Positions 8,218 to 16,124 of a DNA stretch of 37,500 nucleotides are shown here, piece by piece (within the stretch, counting starts at the first letter, position 1; every line of letters begins with the position of its first letter). The stretch is taken from contig CAJNDS010002582.1 of assembly GCA_905221605.1 (NCBI GenBank), forward strand, positions 1-37,500, read 5' to 3'. The stretch is from Symbiodinium natans. Lineage: Eukaryota; Sar; Dinophyceae; Suessiales; Symbiodiniaceae. The notes below the pieces were generated by a model. It was not told the origin of the DNA. It saw nothing but the letters and a program-made list of their open reading frames with translations, and did no database searches. The position numbers and the translations under genes are program-made.

Positions 8218-8460
8218 ATGCTTAACAAGGTCAGAAAATCAAAAGAACAAACAAGAATAGGAAAAATCCCCGAGAACGTCCAGTTTAAAAATAAAATTAC
8301 AAAAAGTATAAATAACTCATCTTATGAAATGATCAGGGGAATTGTAGAAACTGATGCAACTGCTGTAGCGCAACCACAACTAGAAAAACAAATTTCTAAA
8401 AATATTAATAATTTAAATTCACATAAAAAATATAGTAATAATAATAAAAAATCTAAATAA
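8218..8460 (+). CDS. Small basic protein, function unknown
   Basis: An 80-residue Lys- and Asn-rich protein without Cys pairs or membrane segments. It sits between the lipase and the major capsid gene and is preceded by a TCTAAA box, so it is probably a late protein, perhaps a small virion component. It ends Lys-Lys-Ser-Lys, and the codons TCT AAA TAA double as the box in front of the capsid gene. Confidence 0.65.
   Translation: MLNKVRKSKEQTRIGKIPENVQFKNKITKSINNSSYEMIRGIVETDATAVAQPQLEKQISKNINNLNSHKKYSNNNKKSK
8452..8457 (+). promoter_or_regulatory. TCTAAA box for the major capsid gene
   Basis: TCTAAATAA is followed by a pure TA tract and the ATG at 8477. The box is also the Ser-Lys-stop end of the preceding gene. 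Confidence 0.6.
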
Positions 8461-8476
8461 TATATATATATATATA

Positions 8477-9942
8477 ATGGATTTAGTTATAGCTGAAACG
8501 CAAGATAATATGATAAATTCCTTACAGTTCGGACTTCCAGAAAGCGCCGCGTATATTACAGATCGTAAGCAGGTTCATTTTCCTAGTGTATCCGGAAACG
8601 TTTTCTCATCAACTAATGGCAACAAATATATTAAGTTTGTTATCACAGGAGAAGACAATAATTATATTGATATGTCCAGTATTTGTTTATTTTTCGATCT
8701 TGTTAATGATGACCCAGACGCAAACAAATTTTTAAGGCCATTAGGTGAAAGTCATGCATTTTTTACTCGTTATAGATGCAACGCGGCAGGACAGCAAATT
8801 AATGACATTGATAATTACAATTTAGTATGTGAAGAAATGAAAATCTTTTAAATCAGAGGAAGTAAGAAATTTAGATTATTCAAGAAGGATGTTTAACACG
8901 ATACGACAGCACGATTAATAGACTTTATGCTTTTGTAATTGAAGGACATGATGCAACAGCAACTAGTGCGGCAAATGATAGAGGAGTTGTTTTACCAAAA
9001 TTAACACGACTTAATACAACAGGAATTGCACAAAATAAATTCGTGCGGATGGGACATAAACCTGTATGTGGCTTCGTTCAATCTGGATATTATCCTCCAA
9101 TTAGGTATTGTCCGTTAGAATTTATTTTTGAAATTTGTTCCGATCCACAAGAACCGGTAATCAATCCAGCTACACCGGTAGCAGCATCACAAGCAGAAGA
9201 CGATGTAAACGGTTTGTTTTTCACCACAAGAAATACCACTACGAAATGGAAAATTCAAAATTGTATCCTTCGATGCGAGTTGATTACCGTTGACAATGCC
9301 GTTAATAATAATGTGGTTTCACATTTACTAAAAGGTGGCCGTTTAAGAATGGTTTATCCCGCCTATCACAGTTTCTCTCAAACTTTCGCGGCTGGAAATT
9401 CTGAAATCAATACGAATATTGTTAAATCCTCAACGAGATTATCTCAAATGTTCTTTACTTTAAGCAATTCAGACATTCAAACTAATAATGTAAAGGATAA
9501 ATTCACGTTCAAGAAATGGAATTATTTTTATCATCCTATGAAAGTTACTATTGATAATGTTCGTGGTGTGGTTGATAGCGATAAACAAATTTCGTATTAT
9601 GTTCAGATCGCCAATAAAAAGTTCCCAGAACAAGCTATAGAAAGTATAGCCGAAGCGATGTATTTCTTACGTCGTGCAGTGAATGTTATGTCTCCGTTTT
9701 ATGATGGTTTCTCAATTGACATTTATAGATACACTAACGACAAGTTTATCGGAGGAATAAATTTCGATAAGCAACCCGATATGAATTTCACTGGTTCTAA
9801 TACTAAAATGGGAAGCTTATTGACTTTTAAATTGAAAGGGGCTAACCAAACTTTCGCGCTAGGAATTGAACAGGTTTATGTCACGCTTGTTTCAGAACAT
9901 GTATTTGAATTAAGCGAAAGTGCCTCAACGGTTCTCGATTAA
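8477..9942 (+). pseudogene. Major capsid protein (double-jelly-roll type), broken by two frame changes
   Basis: The gene would encode about 487 residues. The first frame (8477 to about 8840) has the N-terminal pattern of Polinton-like virus capsid proteins: LPESAAYITDRKQVHFP, then KYIKFVITGED and MSSICLFFDL. It stops at 8849. A second frame, entered at the A4 run 8840-8843, reads coding-like sequence (SEEVRNLDYSRRMFN) up to about 8912. From about 8914 a third frame is open to the TAA at 9940 and holds the C-terminal jelly roll (GYYPPIRYCPLEFIFE, VTLVSEHVFEL). Each change corresponds to one extra base. No protein longer than 124 residues can start at 8477 as written. Decay, assembly error and, less likely, recoding are all possible. 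Confidence 0.82.
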
Positions 9943-9974
9943 ATCGAGGGGTCATAATGAAATTTAAAATTTCA
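9934..9974 (+). terminator. Two hairpins at the 3' end of the capsid gene
   Basis: CTCGAT (9934-9939) and ATCGAG (9943-9948) pair with the TAA stop codon as the loop. A second hairpin, TGAAATTT-A-AAATTTCA (9958-9974), follows. They resemble the stop-codon hairpins elsewhere in the element and may mark transcript ends. Confidence 0.6.
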
Positions 9975-10024
9975 ATATCTGTTCTTGACTAAATAAATTG
10001 AATACATTATTATATTAAATATAA

Positions 10025-10030
10025 TCTACT
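10025..10030 (+). promoter_or_regulatory. TCTA-type box for the fibre gene
   Basis: TCTACTTAATATAATA lies directly before the ATG at 10041; it is a variant of the TCTAAA box. Confidence 0.45.
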
Positions 10031-10040
10031 TAATATAATA

Positions 10041-12386
10041 ATGGCATCTATAAATAATCTCAACACAGTTTACGCAAATGAAATATATAAAATATTTTCT
10101 ACAGGAGTTAGTGAAATAGGCGATACATACGCTACAATAGACGATCTTAACAACCTTAATTTTTCAACAGAAGTAACAGCAAATACTGATGCAATAGCAG
10201 TTTTAAATACAAAGCAATTACAGAATTTCAATAGTATTAATGCTATTAATACTGATTTAACTAATAATTATCAAACTAACACAGTTCTAGCTACCAATTT
10301 TTACAATAAAACAGAAATAGACGCTACATTTACTAATTATTACACATCAACACAGATAGACACAAATTTATCAACAAATTATCAAAATAACACATTGCTA
10401 GCTACTAATTTTTATAACAAGGGAGAGGTAGATACATTAATAGCGGGTGTAGGAGGTGGAGGTGGATACACTGATACACAAATTGATAATTTCCTCGCAT
10501 TGAAGGCGGATTTATCATTATTTACTGATAAAGTTTCATTTTTTCCAGTAATTGATTTATCAAGACCTTCTATTTTACATCAAGGACTAACGATAAAAAA
10601 TTCAACATTTAATATTGAACCATTATCAGGGTTGATTTTCAGTAATCAATTTGGAGCAGAAGCAGATAGAGATGTAGCGATTTTTAGAAATCAAACGAGT
10701 TATATAACTTTAAAAGGTGATAAAATATTATGTAATAATACATCAGATGATGCAATAAAACAATTAGATTTATCAAATAATAACGCAGGGTATAAAATGT
10801 CAGGACAAATAGAAACACCAACAGGGGGTCTAGTAGTAGAAAATACAGCAGACGCTAATTTATCATTTACAGTTAGAAATACTGATAATTATATTACTTT
10901 TAATAATGATAGTATTGATTGTTATAATTCAGTAGGTGATACCGGAAGAATTTTAAATTTAAATAGTAATGCTAATGAATATGTTAAATCTTATTCTTTA
11001 TTAGTAGATACAGCGTCAAATACATTAACAGGAGGATATACATTAGATGTTGTTGATAGTGCTATTGTTAGACAAAATTTAAAAGTGGATGGTAATTTAG
11101 ATTTAACAAACGATTTAAATTATGATGGTGAAAATGCTAATATTAATAATGCTAATGGATTAACATTTTATAAAAATACAACCGACGCTAGTAATGTTTT
11201 AACTATAAAAAATGCACAAGGGTATATTAGGTTTAACTCATTTAATATTAACGCTTATAACACAAGCAACGACAGTTCTTCGTTACTTTTATTAAATACA
11301 GCAAACGGTAATGGTGTTTATTGTTTAAGTTTAGGTATTGGTGTTATTCAAGGTTCAAATAAACTAAATGTATCGGGTGGTAATAGTAATTTTGGTGGAA
11401 CAGCATCATTTCAAAATATATCAACATTTAATAGTGATATATATGTTAATAATTCAGGTAGGATATTTCAACGAGCAGACGCTAATAATTCATTAAATGT
11501 AATATCAACAAATGAAATTAATTTTTCATTACAATCAAATAGAACAACCGATCCTACAACAGGAACAATAGCGTTACAACTAAACGACACTAACGGAATT
11601 ACTATTAATAGAGCAGTTACAAATAATCAAACATTTAATAGTATTGGTAATATCGTTGGTGAAAGTGATGTCATTAGTTGGGGGCGTTTTATGTTTCAGA
11701 ATAGTAGCGAATTTAAAGAAGTCTTGGATGGACAATATAAATTATTTGTTAGAAATGGCGATACATTAGGTGATATTAATTTAACTGTTGGATTAGAAAG
11801 TAGCACACCAGAAATTCAATTAACTGATGGTAAAGTTAAAATGAATAGTAATTTAGAAATAACACAGGAAACCATAATAGCAACATACGAACAAATACAA
11901 TTTTTAAATACTGATGCAAGTGGAGAGATGTTTTTTTATTTTGGATCGGTCGGTGCGGGCAATGAAGTTTTAGAAATTACAGCAGGAGGTGTTTATATAG
12001 ATGGCACTTTTGGTTATTCATCAGACTTTTTATTAAAAAGAAACATTAAAGAAGTTGATAGTAAGAAATGTTATGAAATAATCAAGTATGTAAAACCGAA
12101 AACGTTCAATTTTAAACATTTAAATGAAGAAATAAATAAAGTTAATCATTTAGGATGTATAGCACAAGATTTTGAACAAGTATTACCGGAAGAATGGGAA
12201 GGAATTATAACAGAGGATAATAAAGGAAATAAGCGATTGGATTATTGTAAAACAGCAGTTATTACACACGGAGCATTGCAATATTTAATTAATGAAGTTG
12301 AAGAATTAAAAAAAGAAATTAGAAAATTAAAAGACGAGGCATCCCCGAAAGCAAAAGCAAAACCAAAAGCAAAAAGTAAAAACTAA
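10041..12386 (+). CDS. Fibre / tail-spike-like protein with C-terminal S74 intramolecular chaperone
   Basis: A 781-residue protein. The N-terminal part carries repeated Asn/Thr-rich units with ATNFYNKxE(I/V)D at residues 84-94 and 121-131, then a Gly stretch (about 137-142). Residues 150-650 are rich in Asn, Thr, Ser and Ile, with repeating patterns typical of beta-stranded trimeric fibres. The C-terminus matches the peptidase S74 / endosialidase chaperone: SSDFLLKRNIKEV, with Ser661 and Lys666 at the five-residue spacing of the known self-cleavage dyad, then GCIAQDFEQVLPE and a terminal coiled coil with a Lys/Ala-rich tail. By analogy with phage spikes, the chaperone helps trimerise the fibre and is then cut off. 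Its role here is probably receptor binding. It appears intact. Confidence 0.85.
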   Translation: MASINNLNTVYANEIYKIFSTGVSEIGDTYATIDDLNNLNFSTEVTANTDAIAVLNTKQLQNFNSINAINTDLTNNYQTNTVLATNFYNKTEIDATFTNYYTSTQIDTNLSTNYQNNTLLATNFYNKGEVDTLIAGVGGGGGYTDTQIDNFLALKADLSLFTDKVSFFPVIDLSRPSILHQGLTIKNSTFNIEPLSGLIFSNQFGAEADRDVAIFRNQTSYITLKGDKILCNNTSDDAIKQLDLSNNNAGYKMSGQIETPTGGLVVENTADANLSFTVRNTDNYITFNNDSIDCYNSVGDTGRILNLNSNANEYVKSYSLLVDTASNTLTGGYTLDVVDSAIVRQNLKVDGNLDLTNDLNYDGENANINNANGLTFYKNTTDASNVLTIKNAQGYIRFNSFNINAYNTSNDSSSLLLLNTANGNGVYCLSLGIGVIQGSNKLNVSGGNSNFGGTASFQNISTFNSDIYVNNSGRIFQRADANNSLNVISTNEINFSLQSNRTTDPTTGTIALQLNDTNGITINRAVTNNQTFNSIGNIVGESDVISWGRFMFQNSSEFKEVLDGQYKLFVRNGDTLGDINLTVGLESSTPEIQLTDGKVKMNSNLEITQETIIATYEQIQFLNTDASGEMFFYFGSVGAGNEVLEITAGGVYIDGTFGYSSDFLLKRNIKEVDSKKCYEIIKYVKPKTFNFKHLNEEINKVNHLGCIAQDFEQVLPEEWEGIITEDNKGNKRLDYCKTAVITHGALQYLINEVEELKKEIRKLKDEASPKAKAKPKAKSKN

Positions 12387-12405
12387 TTATTATCTAAATA
12401 ATAAT
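12386..12405 (+). promoter_or_regulatory. Hairpin with an embedded TCTAAA box
   Basis: ATTATTAT and ATAATAAT form an 8-bp stem around CTAA. It starts at the last base of the fibre stop codon, and the TCTAAA box (12393-12398) for the gene at 12408 lies within it. One short sequence therefore appears to be both a transcript end and a promoter. Confidence 0.5.
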
Positions 12406-12407
12406 AT

Positions 12408-12602
12408 ATGACAAGAAAATATTATATGTGTAAATGTGGATTAAAGAGACCAACAGACGAAACAGAAAAGGAGAATATGAAACATATCAACACGAAAGAA
12501 CACCAAAAGTTAGTAGAAGCCCGTTATAATGCTAATCCTAAATTCTGGGATAATGTTTATAAAAAACAAAATAAAAAATTGAAAAAAGATAAATCTAAAT
12601 AA
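12408..12602 (+). CDS. Small zinc finger protein, paralogue of the 7378-7601 gene
   Basis: A 64-residue protein with a CKCG Cys pair (CxC) and MKHINTKEHQK, giving a C-x-C...H-x5-H finger, then VEARYNANPK and a Lys-rich tail ending Lys-Asp-Lys-Ser-Lys. The second half aligns with the -1 frame of the minus-strand gene near 7378-7455, so the two are paralogues on opposite sides of the capsid genes. It is intact and has a TCTAAA box upstream. The function is unknown; a small nucleic-acid-binding role is plausible. Confidence 0.7.
   Translation: MTRKYYMCKCGLKRPTDETEKENMKHINTKEHQKLVEARYNANPKFWDNVYKKQNKKLKKDKSK
12594..12599 (+). promoter_or_regulatory. TCTAAA box embedded in a gene end
   Basis: The last codons TCT AAA TAA of the zinc finger gene form the box, which is followed by CAATATATA and the ATG at 12612. 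Confidence 0.55.
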
Positions 12603-12611
12603 CAATATATA

Positions 12612-12821
12612 ATGCCTAATCTTGACGAGACAATTGAAAAGAAACTAGACGAGCAACTACAAAAGATAAAAGGAGACTTAATCATATTTAATACAATTCA
12701 AGATTTAACAGATAAAATTCAAAAATTGGAAGATGAAATAGAAAAGTTAAAAAACACAAACGAATGTCGCAATTCTGGAAAATGTATGCCGTGTAATTTG
12801 TGTAGTTTTTCATTATTCTGA
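12612..12821 (+). CDS. Small coiled-coil protein with a Cys-rich tail
   Basis: A 69-residue protein. Residues 1-50 form a charged coiled coil. The C-terminus CRNSGKCMPCNLC holds four Cys that could bind a metal ion. It lies 9 bp after the zinc finger gene and converges on the ATPase gene. I do not recognise the family. Confidence 0.6.
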   Translation: MPNLDETIEKKLDEQLQKIKGDLIIFNTIQDLTDKIQKLEDEIEKLKNTNECRNSGKCMPCNLCSFSLF

Positions 12822-12852
12822 TAAATAATATTATGAAAAATAATATTATTTA
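12822..12852. terminator. Bidirectional hairpin between convergent genes
   Basis: A perfect 12-bp stem, TAAATAATATTA and TAATATTATTTA, with a 7-nt loop fills the entire 31-bp gap between the plus-strand stop at 12821 and the ATPase stop at 12853. Its position suits a transcript-end signal for both strands. Confidence 0.7.
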
Positions 12853-13632
12853 TTAATATTGATTGTCTAGTGAATGTTCAACTTTTAAAAATTTCTCGAA
12901 GCGAATATAAAACATCTTATTAACATCCTTGGCATTTGTATTTATGTATAAAAAAGAATATGGAGCATCGTTAATAGCTATTCTATACATCTCATACAAT
13001 TCTTCTTTATCAACTAACGCGCTATTTTCTTCTATAAATGCATTGACTTCGTTCATGTTTTTCAAGCGGAATATAAAAAGTGCTGATGCATTCAGTCTTA
13101 TAATAGGTGCTAAAACATTATATTTTTGTGTAGAAACTATAACACTAATTGCATTATGCCTACCTCTTGTAAAAAGACCATGTAATATATTACTGTATCT
13201 TACCGTTTTAGGATCATCAGCGTGATCGTCTATCACGATTAGTATTGAGTGCAAGTTTTTCTGTTTGTTCTTTTTCTGATACTCTATAACTTTATGTTGT
13301 GTGTCAATTATTTTTTGTAGATCTGCCGGATCATAGTTTTCATAAAATACCTTTTCTTTATCAGTGTCAACATTCATTACCTCATTTATGTATTTTTTAA
13401 CAGGCCTAAATGTGTCATCAACATGAACGCTAGGACTGAATATAAATATTCTTTCGAAGGAGCCTTTATAAATATTCAATATGAGATTTTGTATCAATAC
13501 AGTTTTACCGCCTGTAGAAGAGGCAACTAATATACCACGGAATGGAAGCGACGGCATCATATCATATTTTGAGTTTTTGTATGTATATTCTGGAATATCT
13601 ATTGGTTTGACGATGGGAATGTTATTATTCAT
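12853..13632 (-). CDS. Genome-packaging ATPase (FtsK/HerA, A32-like)
   Basis: A 259-residue P-loop ATPase that pumps DNA into the preformed capsid. The Walker A-type loop is ASSTGGKT (residues 37-44), Walker B is ILIVIDD (130-136), and an STQ motif is at 167-169, as in the A32-like ATPases of Polintons, virophages and large DNA viruses. The length is typical. It is the only minus-strand gene in the right two thirds of the element and is flanked by a convergent gene at its 3' end and a divergent one at its 5' end. No TCTAAA box is visible before its start. It appears intact. Confidence 0.9.
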   Translation of the reverse strand: MNNNIPIVKPIDIPEYTYKNSKYDMMPSLPFRGILVASSTGGKTVLIQNLILNIYKGSFERIFIFSPSVHVDDTFRPVKKYINEVMNVDTDKEKVFYENYDPADLQKIIDTQHKVIEYQKKNKQKNLHSILIVIDDHADDPKTVRYSNILHGLFTRGRHNAISVIVSTQKYNVLAPIIRLNASALFIFRLKNMNEVNAFIEENSALVDKEELYEMYRIAINDAPYSFLYINTNAKDVNKMFYIRFEKFLKVEHSLDNQY

Positions 13633-13668
13633 TATTTTTACATATATTTTTTTATAAATAATGATATA

Positions 13669-13818
13669 ATGCGTTATGAAAAATATATTGACGTTATTAA
13701 TAATCTAGAAGAAGTAGAACAAATAATAATAACTGAACCTAGATATAGACGCTGTTGTTACTCTGTTTTAGAAATTTGTAAGGGAGTAATACAATATTTA
13801 AAACTTAAGAAAAAATAA
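13669..13818 (+). CDS. 49-residue hypothetical protein
   Basis: An ATG at 13669 opens a 49-codon frame ending in TAA at 13816-13818. The protein begins MRYEKYIDVINNLEEVEQ, has Cys29 and Cys30 in the middle and a Lys-rich end. It diverges from the ATPase gene across 36 bp and has the TATA-like tract before its ATG that other genes have. It is short, so it is only a moderately supported gene. Confidence 0.45.
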   Translation: MRYEKYIDVINNLEEVEQIIITEPRYRRCCYSVLEICKGVIQYLKLKKK

Positions 13819-13837
13819 TTTTCTACAGCTTGAAAAT

Positions 13838-14335
13838 ATGAGCGATAAAGAGAATGAAGAAAAACAAAAACCAGATGGGGGTTTCATATTAACCCCCAAC
13901 AGTTTAAACTGTTTGCCGTGTAGATGTAAGAAAAACTTATATCACAAAGAAACAAAAACAACAAGAGACAAAGACAGTAAAACCATATACATAATTGAAA
14001 ATAGAAGTAGTTATAAAGTGGGACGCGGGACTTCTCCGGATAATAATATATTTATGCCAGAACAGGCAGGAAGTGTCGCCATTTGTGGTACCGGATGGGG
14101 ACAAGGCAGAACACCAACCCCCGAAGAATGCGATGAAAGAATAGAGAAAAATGCCGATGACATTAAAGAATTGAAACAAAAGTTAGAAAAGAAAATTTAT
14201 AAAACAGAAGAAGATATTAAGGAACTTAAAGAAGATGTGAAAAAGTTAGATAAAGATGTATATTACATTATTAAAACTAATAAGAAAAAACCAGAGACAA
14301 TAAAGGAAACGAAAGATTTAACATCTATGGATTAA
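13838..14335 (+). CDS. Hypothetical protein with Cys cluster and coiled coil
   Basis: A 165-residue protein. The N-terminal third has LNCLPCRCKKN, a CxxCxC cluster that may bind zinc. The middle has a short Gly/Pro-rich stretch (GTGWGQGRTPTPEE). From about residue 98 a long charged coiled coil runs almost to the end. I do not recognise the family. A TCTA sequence 16 nt before the ATG is a weak match to the late-type box. Confidence 0.65.
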   Translation: MSDKENEEKQKPDGGFILTPNSLNCLPCRCKKNLYHKETKTTRDKDSKTIYIIENRSSYKVGRGTSPDNNIFMPEQAGSVAICGTGWGQGRTPTPEECDERIEKNADDIKELKQKLEKKIYKTEEDIKELKEDVKKLDKDVYYIIKTNKKKPETIKETKDLTSMD

Positions 14336-14556
14336 TATATTTAAAAAACAATTTGTAATATAATATGACAGCTCGCTAGAGACTTTTGAACCCCCTCTTG
14401 GAACTGAAACAGGAAAACCCATTGCGCCCATTGCTCATAATTGGCACTACATAAGATAGTGTATAATTAGTTTGGTGTGAATGCATAATTTTATATTTAC
14501 AGTGCATTGTAAATATAAAGTTATTTTAAAAATAATATTTTTTGTGTTATTTATAT
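14336..14556. other. Non-coding stretch with GC-richer block and hairpin
   Basis: No open frame of useful length is present on either strand. 14366-14460 is more GC-rich than the rest of the element, and I cannot fold it into a tRNA. A perfect 12-bp stem follows (14490-14501 with 14508-14519, loop GTGCAT), and then an AT-rich lead to the next gene. Confidence 0.55.
14490..14519. terminator. Perfect 12-bp hairpin
   Basis: TTTATATTTACA pairs with TGTAAATATAAA around GTGCAT. It resembles the other stem-loops found near gene ends and may end transcripts from 13838. Confidence 0.5.
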
Positions 14557-14853
14557 ATGACTGAAGTTGTTTTACAAAAGTCTAACAAAAAGGGTAAAAA
14601 ATACGATGCTATTATTAATGGTAAAAAGACTGTATCATTTGGTGCTATTGGATATAGCGACTTTACAAAACATAAGGACGAAGAAAGAAAGGAACGATAC
14701 ATAGCAAGACATAAAGTTAATCAAGTCTGGGAAGATTATAACACAGCTGGATTTTGGGCAAAAAATATTTTATGGAACAAGCCGACAATAGAAGCATCGA
14801 TAAAAGACACTGATAGAAAATTCAAGAATATAAAAATTAAAAATAAAATTTAA
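14557..14853 (+). CDS. DUF5754 family protein
   Basis: A 98-residue protein from the ATG at 14557, which follows TTTATAT; an upstream TTG is less likely. It carries the pattern I associate with DUF5754, a small family found in giant viruses and their satellites: FGAIGYSDF (28-36), HKDEERKERYIARHK (39-53) and TAGFWAKNILWNKPT (63-77). The biochemical role is unknown. It appears intact and complete. Confidence 0.78.
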   Translation: MTEVVLQKSNKKGKKYDAIINGKKTVSFGAIGYSDFTKHKDEERKERYIARHKVNQVWEDYNTAGFWAKNILWNKPTIEASIKDTDRKFKNIKIKNKI

Positions 14854-14927
14854 AAAATATATAAAATTTTTTCTTATAATTTTTTTAAATTTTATTCTAA
14901 AGAAAAATTTAATATAATATAATATAT
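14853..14927 (+). promoter_or_regulatory. Long promoter-like module, copy A (most diverged)
   Basis: AT-rich lead with TTTTTTCTT, the core TTCTAAAGAAAAA at 14895-14907, then a TATA-rich tract to the ATG at 14928. Four further copies lie before the genes at 15593, 17124, 17841 and 22206. Confidence 0.65.
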
Positions 14928-15290
14928 ATGGAAAATAATACTTTAGAAAACTTGTTAAACGAATTGTCTATGGACGATATTAAGGAACAACTGGCATTAT
15001 ATCAAAAACTTTATTACCATAAAAGAAAATCAGAAGAGAAATACAACGAAGCAAAAAAAGAAAGCGCACGACAGTATCATAAAAGAAAGGCTTTAGACAA
15101 AATATTAAATGATAAAAATATTGATATAATGGATAAATTAGAACTCACTGAAACTAAAACAGGCGTTAAGGTTAAGAAAAATCAAAAATACACACTTGAT
15201 AATGTTGTTATGTTAAAACCTGCAAAAAAGAAAACAGAAAAGAAAACAGACACAGAAACATCAACCGACAACGATGTTAAAAATGCATAA
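14928..15290 (+). CDS. Charged helical protein, function unknown
   Basis: A 120-residue protein. The first 65 residues are helical and charged, with an acidic start (ENLLNELSMDDIKEQ) and then repeated Lys/Tyr/Arg (YHKRKSEEKYNEAKKE). The C-terminus is a Lys/Thr-rich tail. It has no Cys. It carries the long promoter-like module, so it probably belongs to the same expression group as the zinc-ribbon and polymerase genes. I do not recognise the family. Confidence 0.65.
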   Translation: MENNTLENLLNELSMDDIKEQLALYQKLYYHKRKSEEKYNEAKKESARQYHKRKALDKILNDKNIDIMDKLELTETKTGVKVKKNQKYTLDNVVMLKPAKKKTEKKTDTETSTDNDVKNA

Positions 15291-15514
15291 GGTGGAGAGG
15301 GAAATGGTTCCAGTTTTGAACGGGAAGAGGTTCCAGTTAATAATTGGAAGGGGTTCCCCGCTGTATCTGGAACCGGTTCCCGCTGTATTGGGGAAGCCTT
15401 AAAAAACGAAGGAGGCGAGCTTCCAGTTAATAATTGGAAGAGGTTCCCCGTTGTAACTGGAACCGGTTCCCCGCTGTAACTGGAAGCTGAAATTTTGGAA
15501 ATAAAATTTTAAAA
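15291..15514. other. Non-coding block with palindrome-rich repeat
   Basis: This is the largest gene-free stretch inside the element apart from the ends. It is GC-richer than its surroundings and consists largely of two copies of a unit made of nested inverted repeats (see 15330-15486). No open frame is supported. Confidence 0.7.
15330..15486. repeat. Two direct repeats, 90 bp apart, built of palindromes
   Basis: Each unit begins TTCCAGTTAATAATTGGAAG (15331-15350 and 15421-15440), in which TTCCA pairs with TGGAA. It continues with GGTTCCCCG and ends in the perfect palindrome GGAACCGGTTCC (15369-15380 and 15459-15470). The copies differ at a few bases. Such symmetric GC-rich units in an AT-rich genome could be a replication origin, a protein-binding array or a recombination site; nothing here decides which. 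Confidence 0.8.
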
Positions 15515-15592
15515 AAATATTAAGAAATTTTTATTATAAAAATTTTTCTTAAAAAATGTTCTAAAGAAAAAACTTTTATATGTTATATATAT
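15515..15592 (+). promoter_or_regulatory. Long promoter-like module, copy B
   Basis: Contains an imperfect hairpin from AAGAAATTTTTAT to ATAAAAATTTTTCTT (15522-15550), the core TTCTAAAGAAAAA (15559-15571) and a TATATATATATG start context at 15593. Confidence 0.7.
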
Positions 15593-16102
15593 ATGACAGT
15601 TGTCTGTCCACGATGTGCTGACCAGAAGGTCACAAGCAAACTTTTATGCAAACAGGTTTTAAGAAACGATATGTTTAATTTAATTAATTCATTTAATGGA
15701 TGTAAAAGGTGCGAGGATATAGCAAATCAATTAAGGTTCATAGAGACCTTTAACTCTGAACCGTGGCTTATACTTCATTATAGTCGGACGATATACAGTG
15801 TTCAAAATCACATACTTAACAGGAACATAAACCACCGGATTAATAAGCATTCAATGGGTTATTTAAGATATGTCGGACATTGTTTAAGTTATGGCCATAC
15901 ACCTTTAGACAGATACAGATATGAATGTGAAGCACGAGTAAAAGAGATGATAAGGAAAAGAAAGAGAAGGAGAGACGGGGACGAAAATATAGATTTAAAA
16001 CGGTTATCGTTAGATTTTTTTAGTAGGCTGTTTCTTAAAAGGTTCGATAATGAAACAGCCCAGTTTATGATAAAAACACTGATAGAAATACTATACTTCT
16101 AA
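15593..16102 (+). CDS. Zinc-ribbon protein (C-x2-C-x28-C-x2-C), 169 residues
   Basis: The N-terminus has CPRC (Cys5, Cys8) and CKRC (Cys37, Cys40) separated by 28 residues. This is the same layout as the proteins at 17124 and 22206, and a similar NLINSF/NMLGDY segment precedes the second pair. The middle is His/Tyr/Arg-rich, followed by a very basic KRKRRR stretch near residue 125 and a hydrophobic end. It shares the long promoter-like module with its relatives. A role as a small DNA- or RNA-binding regulator is inference. The stop codon overlaps a TCTAAA box for the integrase. Confidence 0.7.
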   Translation: MTVVCPRCADQKVTSKLLCKQVLRNDMFNLINSFNGCKRCEDIANQLRFIETFNSEPWLILHYSRTIYSVQNHILNRNINHRINKHSMGYLRYVGHCLSYGHTPLDRYRYECEARVKEMIRKRKRRRDGDENIDLKRLSLDFFSRLFLKRFDNETAQFMIKTLIEILYF

Positions 16103-16103
16103 A
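16098..16103 (+). promoter_or_regulatory. TCTAAA box for the integrase gene
   Basis: TTCTAAATATAATCTAG overlaps the TAA of the preceding gene and contains a second TCTA. The ATG follows at 16125. Confidence 0.5.
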
Positions 16104-16124
16104 TATAATCTAGTTCTTTTTATT

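Noticed and set aside
8858-8912. Intron in the capsid gene using GTAAG and a downstream AG
   Set aside because: Removing it would discard sequence that reads as capsid in the middle frame; two single-base changes explain the frames better.
14366-14460. tRNA-like sequence
   Set aside because: I could not find a cloverleaf with a plausible T-loop and acceptor stem.
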